Source: Bifidobacterium apousia
GTDB lineage: Bacteria; Actinomycetota; Actinomycetes; Actinomycetales; Bifidobacteriaceae
Direction: 5' to 3'
Assembly (NCBI RefSeq): GCF_007559275.1
Contig: NZ_VMHK01000004.1
Span: forward strand, 105,664 to 169,663
DNA length: 64,000 bases
Below the pieces are notes generated by a model, which was not told where the DNA came from, did not search any database, and worked only from the letters and a program-made list of their open reading frames with translations. Positions 31,607 through 40,768 of this stretch are shown here, piece by piece (position 1 is the first letter of the stretch; every line of letters begins with the position of its first letter). Position numbers and translations under genes: made by a program.

Positions 31607-32887
31607 CTATTCCTTGACGGCTTCGACCAGCTTCCACATCTCTTCACCCACGTCGATCCCTCGGGGGCAGGGTCGGGTGCAGGCTCGTATGGACTGGCAT
31701 GCCTGGATTCCGTCCACCTGGTCAATGGCCTCAAGTCGTTCCTGGCGATGGCTGTCGCGCGAATCGTTGATGAATCGAGCCGCTGCGATCATGGCTGCCG
31801 GGCCGGCAAAGGCTTCACCGCCCGCATAAATAGGGCAGGCGCCCTGGCATAGCCCGCAGGCGATGCAGGTGCTGAGCAGTTCATACCGGGCCAGCTCTTC
31901 CGGGGTTTGCCGGTATTCCGACGATGGCTTTGTGTCGACCGCCTTTGCCTGGGCCGATTGGTTGCCATCAGCCGAGGAATCATTATGGAGCAGATACGGC
32001 TTGAAGCGTCGAATCTGCTCAAACATGGCATCGGTGTCCACTATCAGGTCTCTGAGCGGGGTGAAGCCGGGAAGCGGGCGGATCTCCACTGCTGAAGATT
32101 CTGCAATGTTTGAAGTTTTTGTAAGGTGCGTGGCATCTATAAGGCCTGTAGCTTCTGAAAGTTCTGCAGGGCCTGCTGTGCCCACAGGATCCGTAGCCGA
32201 GAAGTCTGAGGCCGTTGAGTCTGAGACCGAATCCGGATGTGATGCCGACGGGGGTATGGCCGTTTTGGGTGTCGCTGTGCCGGTGCGACGGAAGGCTGGA
32301 GACTGTTGGACCTGCGGAGTTCCATTAACTACACCGGGTGAGGCGTAGGCGTTCGGCATGGTCTTGGATGCAGACAGGCAGTCGGCGATGGTAGCTGTGC
32401 AGAGCAGATCCGGGCGGCCGTTGATGAGCACGGCATCCGACCCACACATGCCATGGCCACAGGAGTACCGGAAGTTCAGTGTGGGGTCCACCTCTCGCTT
32501 GATCTGCAGAAGGGCATCCAGAACGGTGCGCTGTGGGGCGATTCGAATCGTGTACTCCTGCGTCCAGCGGCGACCTCGAGCCCGTCGACTGCCTGTTGTG
32601 GCGAAAGGATTGCTTTTGGAGAATGGGTTGGTTCGTGCCGGCCGCTCTGATTGAGGTCGTGGGGTAAACCGGGCTATTCGGAAGGTCACCGGGCGGGGAT
32701 CGCGGTCCGATCCGGATGCCTTGGATCCGTCTGATTCCGTGGACTGTGATGTCACGGTTGCTCCTGTCCTTGTTCGGGAAACGGCCCGATGCCCACTGAT
32801 ATGCGCGGACTCCATCCTATCCCTGCCTGATCTGGATAGGTGTCGAGCGGTTGCCTGTCTGAACAGATTGGGCTCAGAGTTCATCAT
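31607..32887 (-). CDS. sdhB: Succinate dehydrogenase/fumarate reductase iron-sulfur subunit, with long insert
   Basis: Electron-transfer subunit. The [2Fe-2S] site is Cys143, Cys148, Asp151, Cys163 (YSCGHGMCGSD...LLC), with Asp as in E. coli SdhB. The [4Fe-4S]/[3Fe-4S] part is C341-x2-C344-x2-C347-x3-CP plus C397-x5-C403-x3-CP. 426 residues instead of the usual ~240: an N-terminal extension of ~105 residues, and an insert (~176-268) rich in Ser, Thr, Ala and Pro between the plant-type ferredoxin domain and the C-terminal domain. All cluster ligands remain, so I take it as functional. The start is 9 bp after the sdhA stop; Met25 is an alternative start. Confidence 0.85.
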   Translation of the reverse strand: MMNSEPNLFRQATARHLSRSGRDRMESAHISGHRAVSRTRTGATVTSQSTESDGSKASGSDRDPRPVTFRIARFTPRPQSERPARTNPFSKSNPFATTGSRRARGRRWTQEYTIRIAPQRTVLDALLQIKREVDPTLNFRYSCGHGMCGSDAVLINGRPDLLCTATIADCLSASKTMPNAYASPGVVNGTPQVQQSPAFRRTGTATPKTAIPPSASHPDSVSDSTASDFSATDPVGTAGPAELSEATGLIDATHLTKTSNIAESSAVEIRPLPGFTPLRDLIVDTDAMFEQIRRFKPYLLHNDSSADGNQSAQAKAVDTKPSSEYRQTPEELARYELLSTCIACGLCQGACPIYAGGEAFAGPAAMIAAARFINDSRDSHRQERLEAIDQVDGIQACQSIRACTRPCPRGIDVGEEMWKLVEAVKE

Positions 32888-32896
32888 CAGAGCCCA

Positions 32897-34798
32897 TCAG
32901 TAGTTGCGACCCTTGGGAGGCATGTCGACGATATGAACGGGCTGCCAGGAGACGTTTTCATTGGCATCGATCATGGTGTGAGCCAGGTAGTGTTCGTCAT
33001 CACGCTGCGGATAATCGCTCCGGTACAGGGCGCCGCGGGATTCCTGACGCCGTAGGCTGGCGTTCAACACAGCCCGAGCCAGGGTCAGCAGGTTGTCCAC
33101 CTCCATGATGGCGGTCACCTCCTGGTTAAGCACTGCCGTGTCACTGTGTGCATGCAGCTGTCTGGCATCGGCATCCAGGTGATCCAGGCCGCGCAAACCC
33201 CTTTCGATGCTGCTCTGATCGCATCGGACGGCAACGGCCTCCTCCATCAGCCGTCCCAGTCGGCCCATCAGTGCGTAAGGGTTGTTCAGGCTGGCATCGT
33301 CACCGGTGTCGGGTTCTTCGCCTTGGTTGTCGGCCAATGCTGGTTCCGTGGGCTCCGCCTTGCTTGCGCCAGCCAGCAACACGTCCATGAAGGCCTGACG
33401 CCTTTGCAGGGCTGGTGCGAGCGGAGACGTGTCGGTCATGTCGTTTGGCTCGTCGGCTTTGGGCATGGCGGCGGCGATGGTCTGTCCGGTTCTGGTGCCG
33501 AAGAGGCAGGCATCCAGCAGGGAGTTGCCGCCCAGTCGGTTGGCTCCGTGAACGCTGACACAGGAGCATTCCCCGGCCGCGAACAGTCCGTCGACGACTC
33601 GACGGCGTCCATCCTGCCAGCGATAGACACGGCCGCGATCCGTGATGGGGATGCCTCCCATGGTGTAGTGGGCGGTGGGTTTGACCGGAACCATGTCCAC
33701 AGTGGGATCCAGTTGGGCGTAGCGATGGATGGTCTCGGTGACCTGGGGGAGCAGGGCGGTCATGCGCTGGCCGTCAATGCCGGTCATGTCCAGCCAGACG
33801 CAATCATGAGGCCCGTCCGGGTCCGATGGATCGGCCACCCCGCGACCTGCATCAATCTCGGCCATGATGGAACGGCTGACCACATCCCTGGCGGCCAGGT
33901 CGCCGTGTCCCGGCGCGTAGTCCTGCATGAAGGCCCGGCCCTGACTGTTCCTGAGCACGCCGCCTTCTGCGCGGGAGGCTTCTGAAAGCAGGATGCCCGT
34001 GTGGCCCAGGCCGGTGGGGTGGAATTGGATGAACTCCACATCCTCCAGCTGCAGGCCGGCCTGCAGGGCGAGCGCCATGCCGTCGCCGGTCAGATCCCAG
34101 GAGTTGGAGGTCGTATGGAAGAGTCGGCCGGCCCCGCCCGTGCACAGGACGATATTGTCGGCTTGGATGGCCTGCAGTTTGCCGGCGTGGGTGTCCAGGA
34201 CGATCAGTCCACGGGCCTGGCCGCCGGATTCCTCATCAGCAGGAGGGTCGACGACCAGATCAGTCACATACCATTCCTCAGCGAACTCGACTCCCAGGTG
34301 CAGGCACTGCTGCCAAAGGGCGTGCAGGATCTGATGGCCGATACGGTCGGCTGCATAGGCTGCTCTCCGGACTGGATGGCCGCCATAATCGGCGGTATGG
34401 CCGCCAAACTTCCGCTGGGCGATGTGCCCGTCTTCGGTTCTTGAGAAGGCCACCCCGTCATGCTCCAGCTCGATGACGATCCCCGGGGCCTGCTCGGCCA
34501 GAATCCGCACGGCATCCTGGTCAGCCAGCCAGTCGCTGCCCTTGATGGTGTCGTAGTAGTGCCAATGCCAGTCGTCTTTCTCCTGGTTGCCCAGACTGGC
34601 CGCGATGCCGCCCTCCGCTGATCCGGTGTGGGAGCGCAGGGGTTGCAGCTTGGAGACGACCAGGACCTTTGGCGATAAGCTGCTTTCGCTCCGGTTGCTC
34701 TCCAGAGCCCTGTACAGTCCCAGGGCGGTTGACAACCCGGCCGCTCCGGCTCCGACGATGACGGCATCATAGCGGTTTCTGACCTTCTGCGGATTCAT
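32897..34798 (-). CDS. sdhA: Succinate dehydrogenase/fumarate reductase flavoprotein subunit
   Basis: Oxidises succinate or reduces fumarate with FAD. The dinucleotide motif is VIVGAGAAGLSTAL. RSHTGSAEGGIAASLG carries His57, the position of covalent FAD linkage in SdhA/FrdA. The active-site area includes HPTGLG, HYTMGGI and HGANRLGGNSLLDACLFG. 633 residues from ATG 34798; the frame is open further upstream, but that part overlaps the divergent MGMT-like gene. L-aspartate oxidase is the main alternative; the adjacent sdhB argues against it. No membrane-anchor gene (sdhC/D) is next to the pair. Confidence 0.87.
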   Translation of the reverse strand: MNPQKVRNRYDAVIVGAGAAGLSTALGLYRALESNRSESSLSPKVLVVSKLQPLRSHTGSAEGGIAASLGNQEKDDWHWHYYDTIKGSDWLADQDAVRILAEQAPGIVIELEHDGVAFSRTEDGHIAQRKFGGHTADYGGHPVRRAAYAADRIGHQILHALWQQCLHLGVEFAEEWYVTDLVVDPPADEESGGQARGLIVLDTHAGKLQAIQADNIVLCTGGAGRLFHTTSNSWDLTGDGMALALQAGLQLEDVEFIQFHPTGLGHTGILLSEASRAEGGVLRNSQGRAFMQDYAPGHGDLAARDVVSRSIMAEIDAGRGVADPSDPDGPHDCVWLDMTGIDGQRMTALLPQVTETIHRYAQLDPTVDMVPVKPTAHYTMGGIPITDRGRVYRWQDGRRRVVDGLFAAGECSCVSVHGANRLGGNSLLDACLFGTRTGQTIAAAMPKADEPNDMTDTSPLAPALQRRQAFMDVLLAGASKAEPTEPALADNQGEEPDTGDDASLNNPYALMGRLGRLMEEAVAVRCDQSSIERGLRGLDHLDADARQLHAHSDTAVLNQEVTAIMEVDNLLTLARAVLNASLRRQESRGALYRSDYPQRDDEHYLAHTMIDANENVSWQPVHIVDMPPKGRNY

Positions 34799-34876
34799 AC
34801 CATTGATACTGTCACAACCCGTTGATAGTGGTGGCCCTTCGGGTCCATGTCTGCTTACGCGGGCAGAATGGGTCTT

Positions 34877-35221
34877 ATGACCGAACTTTCCTTCTCCCAG
34901 CAGGTGTATCAGGTCGTCAGGCGGATCCCTCGCGGCAAGGTAGCCACCTACGGTCAGGTCGCCTCCCTGACTGGTCATCCGCGCAACGCCAGGTTCGTAG
35001 GTTATGCGCTTCATGACAACCCCGAACCCGGGGTGATTCCCTGTCATCGCGTGGTCTTCCGCGATGGTTCTCTGGCGCCGGGATTCGCCTTTGGCGGTCC
35101 GGAACGTCAGCGTCAGCTGCTGGAGGATGAGGGCGTTCATTTTGTTCCTCCGCGTAGTGACGAATCGGCTGGTGCAGACGGCTGGGTGGTGGATTTGGAC
35201 CGCTGCCGCTGGCAGGCCTGA
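34877..35221 (+). CDS. MGMT/alkyltransferase-like DNA-binding protein (short form, with active-site Cys)
   Basis: About 114 residues, equal to the C-terminal domain of O6-alkylguanine-DNA alkyltransferase: SFSQQVYQVVRRIPRGKVATYGQVA, the recognition-helix segment HPRNARFVGYALHDNP, and the motif IPCHRVV with Cys56. Alkyltransferase-like proteins usually have Trp at this place; here it is Cys, so repair activity is possible. The N-terminal domain of full MGMT is absent. Starts at 34868 or 34847 are alternatives in frame. Divergent from sdhA. Its last 85 bp overlap the end of dprA on the other strand. Confidence 0.8.
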   Translation: MTELSFSQQVYQVVRRIPRGKVATYGQVASLTGHPRNARFVGYALHDNPEPGVIPCHRVVFRDGSLAPGFAFGGPERQRQLLEDEGVHFVPPRSDESAGADGWVVDLDRCRWQA

Positions 35222-36798
35222 CTCTTCGGGTGCTCAGCTACGACGCATCCGTCCTGCATGTTGATGAGACCACGAATCTCTAGGGATCCCAGCAGTTGCA
35301 TCAGATGCCTGACAGAGAACTCATGTCCCTGATCGGCCAGTTCCGCGCGAAGCTGTCCCGTCATGGGAGGACCATTCCGACGCTGGCAGATGCGGATAGC
35401 CGCCAGCACGGTTGCCTCTTCCTTGGTTAGACACTCGTCATCTGCTTTTTTGCATTCACTGTCAGTCCCCGAATTTGATGGCTGGGTTGAAGAATCCTCT
35501 CTGTTCTGAGAGTGGGTTGAAGGTCCGTCTCTATCAGTCCGGGACTGTTCGAGCGCGGTTGGGTCCGATTGACCACCGTTGATGGTCTGGGCCGGATGAT
35601 CCGAACCAACCGTCGGTATGCGTCGCGCGTTCTGCCTGTTGATTTGGTTATCACACGATTCGGTGGAACTGACTGAAGCGGAGGCTTCTTGACGGACGGA
35701 CTTGCCGGGGTGAACCGGTCCATGGGCAGGGTGGCAAATGTCTCGGATGTCGGATGCAGATAGGAGTAGCTCCGCCTTGCCCTCATGGATGAGCCGGTTG
35801 CAGCCAGTGTTTTCCGGTTGATCGATTCTGCCAGGAGCGGCCAGTACGCGACGACCCAATTCGACGCCCCAGTTGGCTGTGTTCAACGCGCCTGATCTGT
35901 GCCGTGCCTGTGCCACCACGATGTCGGAGGCTAGGGCGGCGATGATCCGGTTCCGCAGCAGGAACCGACGCGCCTCGGGGATGGTTCCGGGCGGCAACTC
36001 GCTGATCAGTGCGCCGCCATCTGCCTCGATGTTTTCGAACAGACGACTGTTGCGTTTGGGACCCATGTGCAGCAAGCCTCCGGCAAAAACGGCGACCGTG
36101 CGTCCGCCGCCAGCAGCCAGGGCTCCCCAGTGGGCGGCGGCATCCGTGCCCATGGCCCCGCCGGAGACGACCAGGTGGCCTTCGCCGGCAGCCTTCCTGG
36201 CTATCTGGTGAGCAGTGGACCGACCATACTCGTCACATGTCCTTGACCCGACCACGGCCAAGGGTCGGTCACAGCAGATCAATGTTTCGGGATTGCCTTG
36301 CCCCCACAGGCAGAGGGGAGGGGCCCAATCAGAGCGGCGTGCCAGGTCATCCACCTGGCCTGGCCAGCAGGGATCGCTTGGGGTCAACACCCAGAATCGT
36401 CCACCGCCAGTCATTATGGTCCGCACCTGGTCGGTGTCCATGGCAAGCAAGGGTGTCAGGCGTCTTCGCCAGGAGTTGCTGATCTTGTGGAACCGGGTGA
36501 GATCCTCGGGGCTCGTTTGTCGTCCCCACCGAGCCGTCCCCTTCAGAAAGCGTTCATCCAGTCTCGTGCGAGCAGCATCATGATGGCTGTCAGTCCCTGC
36601 CTGGTTTGGCGCTCTTAGTTCGATCAGATTTCGACAAAGATCGGCCGCCTGGTCTGAGCCCAGAAGACAAGCAATCATAAAAGCATCGGGGCCATCTGCC
36701 GCTAGAGTCAGCACGGTTCTGGCAAGCCAGTCGCTTTCGACCATGGCCATCGGCTGCGGCTGGCTCTCGGGCATGGTCTTCATCATGGGTTGGGCCAT
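35137..36798 (-). CDS. dprA: DNA-processing protein DprA
   Basis: Loads RecA onto incoming single-stranded DNA in natural transformation. The Rossmann-like core at residues ~170-360 has VVGSRTCDEYGRSTAHQIAR, VVSGGAMGTDAAAHWGAL, the FLLRNRIIAALASDIVVAQA segment and SGALNTANWGVELGRRVLA. A polar low-complexity linker (~370-460) follows, then a winged-helix-like domain (LTKEEATVLAAIRIC, LLGSLEIRGLINMQDG). 553 residues, longer than usual because of the linker and an N-terminal part. The ATG is one base after the comM stop. The final ~28 codons overlap the MGMT-like gene tail to tail. Confidence 0.9.
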   Translation of the reverse strand: MAQPMMKTMPESQPQPMAMVESDWLARTVLTLAADGPDAFMIACLLGSDQAADLCRNLIELRAPNQAGTDSHHDAARTRLDERFLKGTARWGRQTSPEDLTRFHKISNSWRRRLTPLLAMDTDQVRTIMTGGGRFWVLTPSDPCWPGQVDDLARRSDWAPPLCLWGQGNPETLICCDRPLAVVGSRTCDEYGRSTAHQIARKAAGEGHLVVSGGAMGTDAAAHWGALAAGGGRTVAVFAGGLLHMGPKRNSRLFENIEADGGALISELPPGTIPEARRFLLRNRIIAALASDIVVAQARHRSGALNTANWGVELGRRVLAAPGRIDQPENTGCNRLIHEGKAELLLSASDIRDICHPAHGPVHPGKSVRQEASASVSSTESCDNQINRQNARRIPTVGSDHPAQTINGGQSDPTALEQSRTDRDGPSTHSQNREDSSTQPSNSGTDSECKKADDECLTKEEATVLAAIRICQRRNGPPMTGQLRAELADQGHEFSVRHLMQLLGSLEIRGLINMQDGCVVAEHPKSQACQRQRSKSTTQPSAPADSSLRGGTK

Positions 36799-36799
36799 C

Positions 36800-38386
36800 T
36801 CAGACGGCCCTTGTTCTGAGCAGGATGCCGGTGGTCACATCGTCGGCACCGGGGCTGGTCCGTCCGTCCAGGTCTGACAGAGTCCATGCCAGGCGCATGG
36901 TTCGGTCGGCCCCGCGCAGACTGATCCGCTGCCTGCGCAGGGCCTGGTCGACGACCAAACGTGCCTTGGCTGATGTGTTCTGGCGCAGCCATTCGCCGCT
37001 GATCTGGGCGTTGCAGGTCCAGCCTTCCTTGTGGAAACGCTCTGTTGCCGTCTGGCGGGCGCGGGTCACACGCTGGCGGATCTGAGCGCTGTGCTGGCGC
37101 GGACGGTGGTCGTCGAATCCCGGGTCGGTCACCGGGGGGACCGTGGTCTGGATGTCGATGCGGTCCATGATGGGTCCTGAGAGCCTGTTCCAGTAGCGGA
37201 GGCGTTCGCGGGGCGTGCAGGTGCAGCGCTCGCCGGTGCCGTATCCGTATCCGCAGGGGCAGGGGTTGGCAGCCATGACCAGCTGGAAACGAGCCGGGAA
37301 GGTGGTGCTGCCCTTGGCGCGGGATAGGAAGATTCGCCCGATCTCCAGGGGCTCGCGCAGGGATTGGATCACCCTTGGGGAGAATTCCGGGGCTTCATCC
37401 ATGAAGAGGACGCCGCGGTGGGCACGGGTGATGGCGCCAGGCGTGGCCAGTCCGGCGCCGCCACCAACCATGGCCGCCATGGAGATCGTATGATGAGGAG
37501 CCTCGAAGGGCGGCACATCGGAGATCCCATACTGGCTCAGCGTGCCGCACAGGGATCGGATGGAGGCCACCTCCAGTTGTTGAACAGCATCCAGGACGGG
37601 CATGATGCTGGGAAGCCGTGCAGCCAGCATGCTTTTGCCGGCTCCTGGAGGACCGACCATGAGCATGTGATGGCCGCCGGCTGCAGCTACCATCATGGCC
37701 CACTTGGTCTCCTCCTGGCCGATCACATCAGCCATGTCCGGCTTGGGCGGAGACGGGTCGGCATTGGCGGGTGAGTTGTCTTCATGACCTGAGTTATTGG
37801 GATCCACACTCGCTATGGCGGTTGACTTGTCGGTGTCTAGGTGGCTGTCTAGCTCAGGGGCGGTGATCCTGCTTCGCCCGCCCAAGGCCTGGATAAGCTG
37901 GCCCAGGTGGCGTAGTCCCACGACCTCGATATCGGGTACCAGATGAGCCTCGTCCAGGTTGTCTGCAGGGACGAAAGCCCGCGTGATCCCCTGGGATCTG
38001 GCCTGCGTCAGGATGGGCAGCAGACCGTTGATGGGCAGAATCGTGCCATCCAGGTTGAGTTCGCCCAATATGACCGTATGGTCCAGGCCTTCCGTCGGCA
38101 GCGCACCGCCGGCTTCGAGAACGCTGGTCGCAATGGCCAGGTCGTGTGAGGAGCCGTGCTTGGGTTTTGAAGCTGGGGACATGTTGACGGTGACCCTGGT
38201 CTGCGGCCATCGGAATCCGCAGGCTGAGCAGGCGGATTTGACCCGTTCCCGCGACTCGGACAAGGAGGCATCCGGCAGGCCGATGATGGAGAAGTAGGGC
38301 AGACCTGGCGAGATGAAGGACTGCACGTGGATCAGGAAGGCCTTGAGACCTATCAGTCCCACGGATTCAGCGGATCCGAGACGCAT
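36800..38386 (-). CDS. comM: ComM/YifB-family Mg-chelatase-like AAA ATPase
   Basis: Hexameric helicase for branch migration in natural transformation. The N-terminal Lon-protease-like domain (IHVQSFISPGLPYFSIIGLP, VTVNMSPASKPKHGSSHDLA) is followed by an AAA+ domain with Walker A VGPPGAGKSMLAARLP, Walker B VLFMDEAPEF and the zinc-like CPCGYGYGTGERCTC. The C-terminal MCM/chelatase domain ends ADDVTTGILLRTRAV. 528 residues. ATG 38386 sits behind GGGAGG and overlaps the yraN stop (TGATG); an in-frame ATG at 38434 lies inside yraN and is unlikely. Confidence 0.93.
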   Translation of the reverse strand: MRLGSAESVGLIGLKAFLIHVQSFISPGLPYFSIIGLPDASLSESRERVKSACSACGFRWPQTRVTVNMSPASKPKHGSSHDLAIATSVLEAGGALPTEGLDHTVILGELNLDGTILPINGLLPILTQARSQGITRAFVPADNLDEAHLVPDIEVVGLRHLGQLIQALGGRSRITAPELDSHLDTDKSTAIASVDPNNSGHEDNSPANADPSPPKPDMADVIGQEETKWAMMVAAAGGHHMLMVGPPGAGKSMLAARLPSIMPVLDAVQQLEVASIRSLCGTLSQYGISDVPPFEAPHHTISMAAMVGGGAGLATPGAITRAHRGVLFMDEAPEFSPRVIQSLREPLEIGRIFLSRAKGSTTFPARFQLVMAANPCPCGYGYGTGERCTCTPRERLRYWNRLSGPIMDRIDIQTTVPPVTDPGFDDHRPRQHSAQIRQRVTRARQTATERFHKEGWTCNAQISGEWLRQNTSAKARLVVDQALRRQRISLRGADRTMRLAWTLSDLDGRTSPGADDVTTGILLRTRAV

Positions 38387-39114
38387 CAGAAGGCCTCCCT
38401 GGTGTGTCTGAGGAAGACCGATCCCGGATTCCATCCGCCCCTGCCCGAACGGTTGGATCCCCTGACGGCCTCGGCGGATGCCGGACAGGAAGCCGGGGGA
38501 TGGGAGCCCTCGGAATGCATGCTTCTGCCAGGGTCGGACTTGACTGACAGGCTGATGACATCGAAACGGGTGCCGCGATGCCGTGTGCTGGGATCTCGGT
38601 CATGGCTGATCAGCCATTGGACTGCAGCGCGACGAAGGTGGGTCTGTTTGCGCGGGCCGACAGCCTGTTCTGGGGATCCGAACCGGCCGGTGCGTCTGGT
38701 TTTGACCTCAACGAATACCAAAGTCGCCTCCGGATCCAGGGCGATGATGTCCAGCTCGCCGAACCGGCTTCTCCAATTCCGGGACAGGATTCTCCAGTTC
38801 CGTTGTCTCAGCCACTGGCAGGCGTAGTCCTCGCCCAAACGTCCGAGTTCTCGGCTGCTTACGCCCTTGGCCCTGATCTGTCGCTCAACATCTGCCAGCT
38901 CCATGTCGATGGATTCATGGTTGCTCGTATTTAACCTTGTTCTTCCAGGCCGCCTGGTTTCTGGATTGTCGGCGGACCTTGTGGAAGCAGGCAGAGCGCT
39001 TATGGGCTGCGCGACCGTTGAGTCTGGGATCTTAATATCGGCATCAGTGCTGCCACCCCGGTCGTTGAAAATTGTGCGGAGATTACTTGGTCTAGTCAGT
39101 GCTTGTGTGTCCAT
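38386..39114 (-). CDS. YraN/UPF0102-family putative endonuclease, with N-terminal extension
   Basis: The conserved domain starts near residue 85 (SSRELGRLGEDYACQWLRQR) and includes the restriction-endonuclease-like core GELDIIALDPEATLVFVEVKTRR, with the acidic residues and Lys of a PD-(D/E)xK site. The first ~80 and last ~60 residues are not part of the family core. The start is uncertain: ATG 39114 gives 242 residues; ATG 38904 (MELADVER) gives about 172 and fits the family better. The order yraN-comM-dprA is common in bacteria and supports the assignment. Confidence 0.82.
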   Translation of the reverse strand: MDTQALTRPSNLRTIFNDRGGSTDADIKIPDSTVAQPISALPASTRSADNPETRRPGRTRLNTSNHESIDMELADVERQIRAKGVSSRELGRLGEDYACQWLRQRNWRILSRNWRSRFGELDIIALDPEATLVFVEVKTRRTGRFGSPEQAVGPRKQTHLRRAAVQWLISHDRDPSTRHRGTRFDVISLSVKSDPGRSMHSEGSHPPASCPASAEAVRGSNRSGRGGWNPGSVFLRHTREAF

Positions 39115-39605
39115 GTTTCTAGGAGACCACTGGAAGGAGGTCGGCGACTAATAGAACCGGGCATGTGGTCGAATGAACCTGCGCACGCACGAAAGTGGAT
39201 GAACGAGTGGATTGACGATGCAGACGCTGTACCTATTGCGCTTATCTCTGCATCAGGCAGAGGCGGCAAAGGCAAGAAGGACTGAGACAGAAACCAAGCA
39301 AAGCGGAATCAAGAAAAGCAGAACCAAGGAAGCAGCAACGAGTGACACCAAGTAAAGCAAATAAGCAAAGGGAGCAGGGCAACAGGCAGATAAAAAGACC
39401 GGAAGACACCGCCGGCGAATTCGCTGGCAACGCCTTCCGGTCTGCTGTGGTCAACCCATCTCTATGACTGATTTATCAGCTTGTCGACCGGTTATTTGGT
39501 CGGCAACAATAAGGCGATTGAGTTGGTCTGGATTCCATTCATCCACCTTGGTTTTCCAAACTTGACGAATGCTCGGACTTCTAGACTGCTTCACCGACCT
39601 TGGGC
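39115..39605. other. Intergenic region between yraN and the pyridoxal kinase gene
   Basis: About 490 bp with no recognisable gene. 39270-39395 is purine-rich (many AAGCA and GGAA words) on the + strand. The right half holds the terminator of the kinase gene. The promoter of the yraN-comM-dprA unit should lie here on the minus strand, but I could not fix its elements. Confidence 0.5.
39391..39443 (-). terminator. Strong intrinsic terminator of the pyridoxal kinase gene
   Basis: A 10-bp outer stem AGACCGGAAG/CTTCCGGTCT encloses an inner stem GCCGGCGAA/TTCGCTGGC. Read on the minus strand, it ends with TTTTTAT. It lies ~160 bp beyond the kinase stop, in the direction of its transcription. Confidence 0.85.
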
Positions 39606-40502
39606 TTACTGCTCCTGCATCAGAGCAGTCATCTGCCTCAGATCCAGCTCGAAGCTGACACCGCGCTGCTGATAGTCGGGCTGATTGCGTGTGTGCTGCA
39701 TGGCCGAGCGGACGAATTCGCCGGCGATCCGGGAGGCATCAGCCAGGCCTCGTCCTGCAAAGAGCGCCCCGCAGAGGCTGGAGGCGAAGGCATCGCCGGT
39801 TCCGTGAATCATGAAGGGGAGCTTGTCGTGGATCAGCTCGGTGCGCTCGCTGACTCCACCATGATCTGCCGAGGCCACGAAGTTGCGCAGCTTGCCGTCC
39901 TTCCGGTCGATGCCCTTGATGATGACGTTTTTCGCGCCCATGTCCAGCAGGCGGCCCAGACGCTCGCCAACCTGGGCATCGTCGAGGTCCTGGCCTTCGT
40001 AGTCGATGCCGGTCAGCAGACTGACCTCGGTCAAGTTGGGCATGAGCAGGTCGGCCCCATCGACCAGGTTGGTCACGGCCCGGCACATTTCCTCGGTGTA
40101 GGTGGGGTACATGGACCCGCCGTCGCCCATGACCGGGTCGACCAGCCGCAGGGCCTTGGGGTATTCGCGATACATGCGCTGAATAATGTCGACCTGCTCG
40201 GCGCTGCCCAGGAACCCGCTGTAGATTCCGTCCAGTTCGACGCCCTCCTTTTGCCAGGCATCCAGGTATCCCGGCAGCATCTCGGTGGTGTCATGGAAGG
40301 TGTAGTCCTTGAACATGGTGTGCGCGCTGAACAGGGCGGTGGGCACCGGGCAAACGTCGCATCCTGCTGCCGAAAGGATGGGAATGGCGGCCGTCAGCGA
40401 GCACTTGCCATACCCGCACATGTCATGCACAGCGGCGACTCGGGGGATGTACTTGCTGTCGCGCTGGTAGAGCCTGTTCTGATCGTCCGTCTGTCCGGCC
40501 AT
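39606..40502 (-). CDS. pdxY: Pyridoxal/pyridoxamine kinase (ribokinase-like, PdxY type)
   Basis: Salvages vitamin B6 by phosphorylating pyridoxal. 298 residues. VAAVHDMCGYGKCSLTAAIP is the N-terminal substrate segment; DPVMGDGGSMY and LLMPNLTEVSLLTG are typical of PdxK/PdxY; the anion-hole and catalytic base motif is HGTGDAFASSLCGALF. Start at 40502 behind GAAGGAGTT. Divergent from metY, whose product needs PLP, though that pairing may be chance. A bifidobacterial 'pyridoxamine kinase' annotation is equally suitable. Confidence 0.9.
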   Translation of the reverse strand: MAGQTDDQNRLYQRDSKYIPRVAAVHDMCGYGKCSLTAAIPILSAAGCDVCPVPTALFSAHTMFKDYTFHDTTEMLPGYLDAWQKEGVELDGIYSGFLGSAEQVDIIQRMYREYPKALRLVDPVMGDGGSMYPTYTEEMCRAVTNLVDGADLLMPNLTEVSLLTGIDYEGQDLDDAQVGERLGRLLDMGAKNVIIKGIDRKDGKLRNFVASADHGGVSERTELIHDKLPFMIHGTGDAFASSLCGALFAGRGLADASRIAGEFVRSAMQHTRNQPDYQQRGVSFELDLRQMTALMQEQ

Positions 40503-40628
40503 CTTTGAACTCCTTCATGCCTGCTGAGGCTGTTCGCAGCGGAGTCTTCTCCGTCGCTTACTCGACTCTACAGCGGAGGAGTTAAACGGGAACCGCCGCG
40601 TGTGGAATACCGAGATAAAAAAGGCCAG

Positions 40629-40656
40629 TTTTCAACCTTTTGGAAGCTGTTATAAA
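40629..40656 (+). promoter_or_regulatory. Possible sigma70-type promoter of metY
   Basis: TTTTCA, 16-bp spacer, TATAAA, about 110 bp before the metY start in the 266-bp divergent region. Only a pattern match. No SAM riboswitch was recognised in the leader. Confidence 0.35.
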
Positions 40657-40768
40657 AAAGGACGATACCGAAAAGTCCCTTCTGGCTTGAACAGGTGGGC
40701 TTGTGCCGCTTATGGTCACATTCGAGAACATGGACGAAGACGCACGTCACCAACAGATAGGAATCGAC

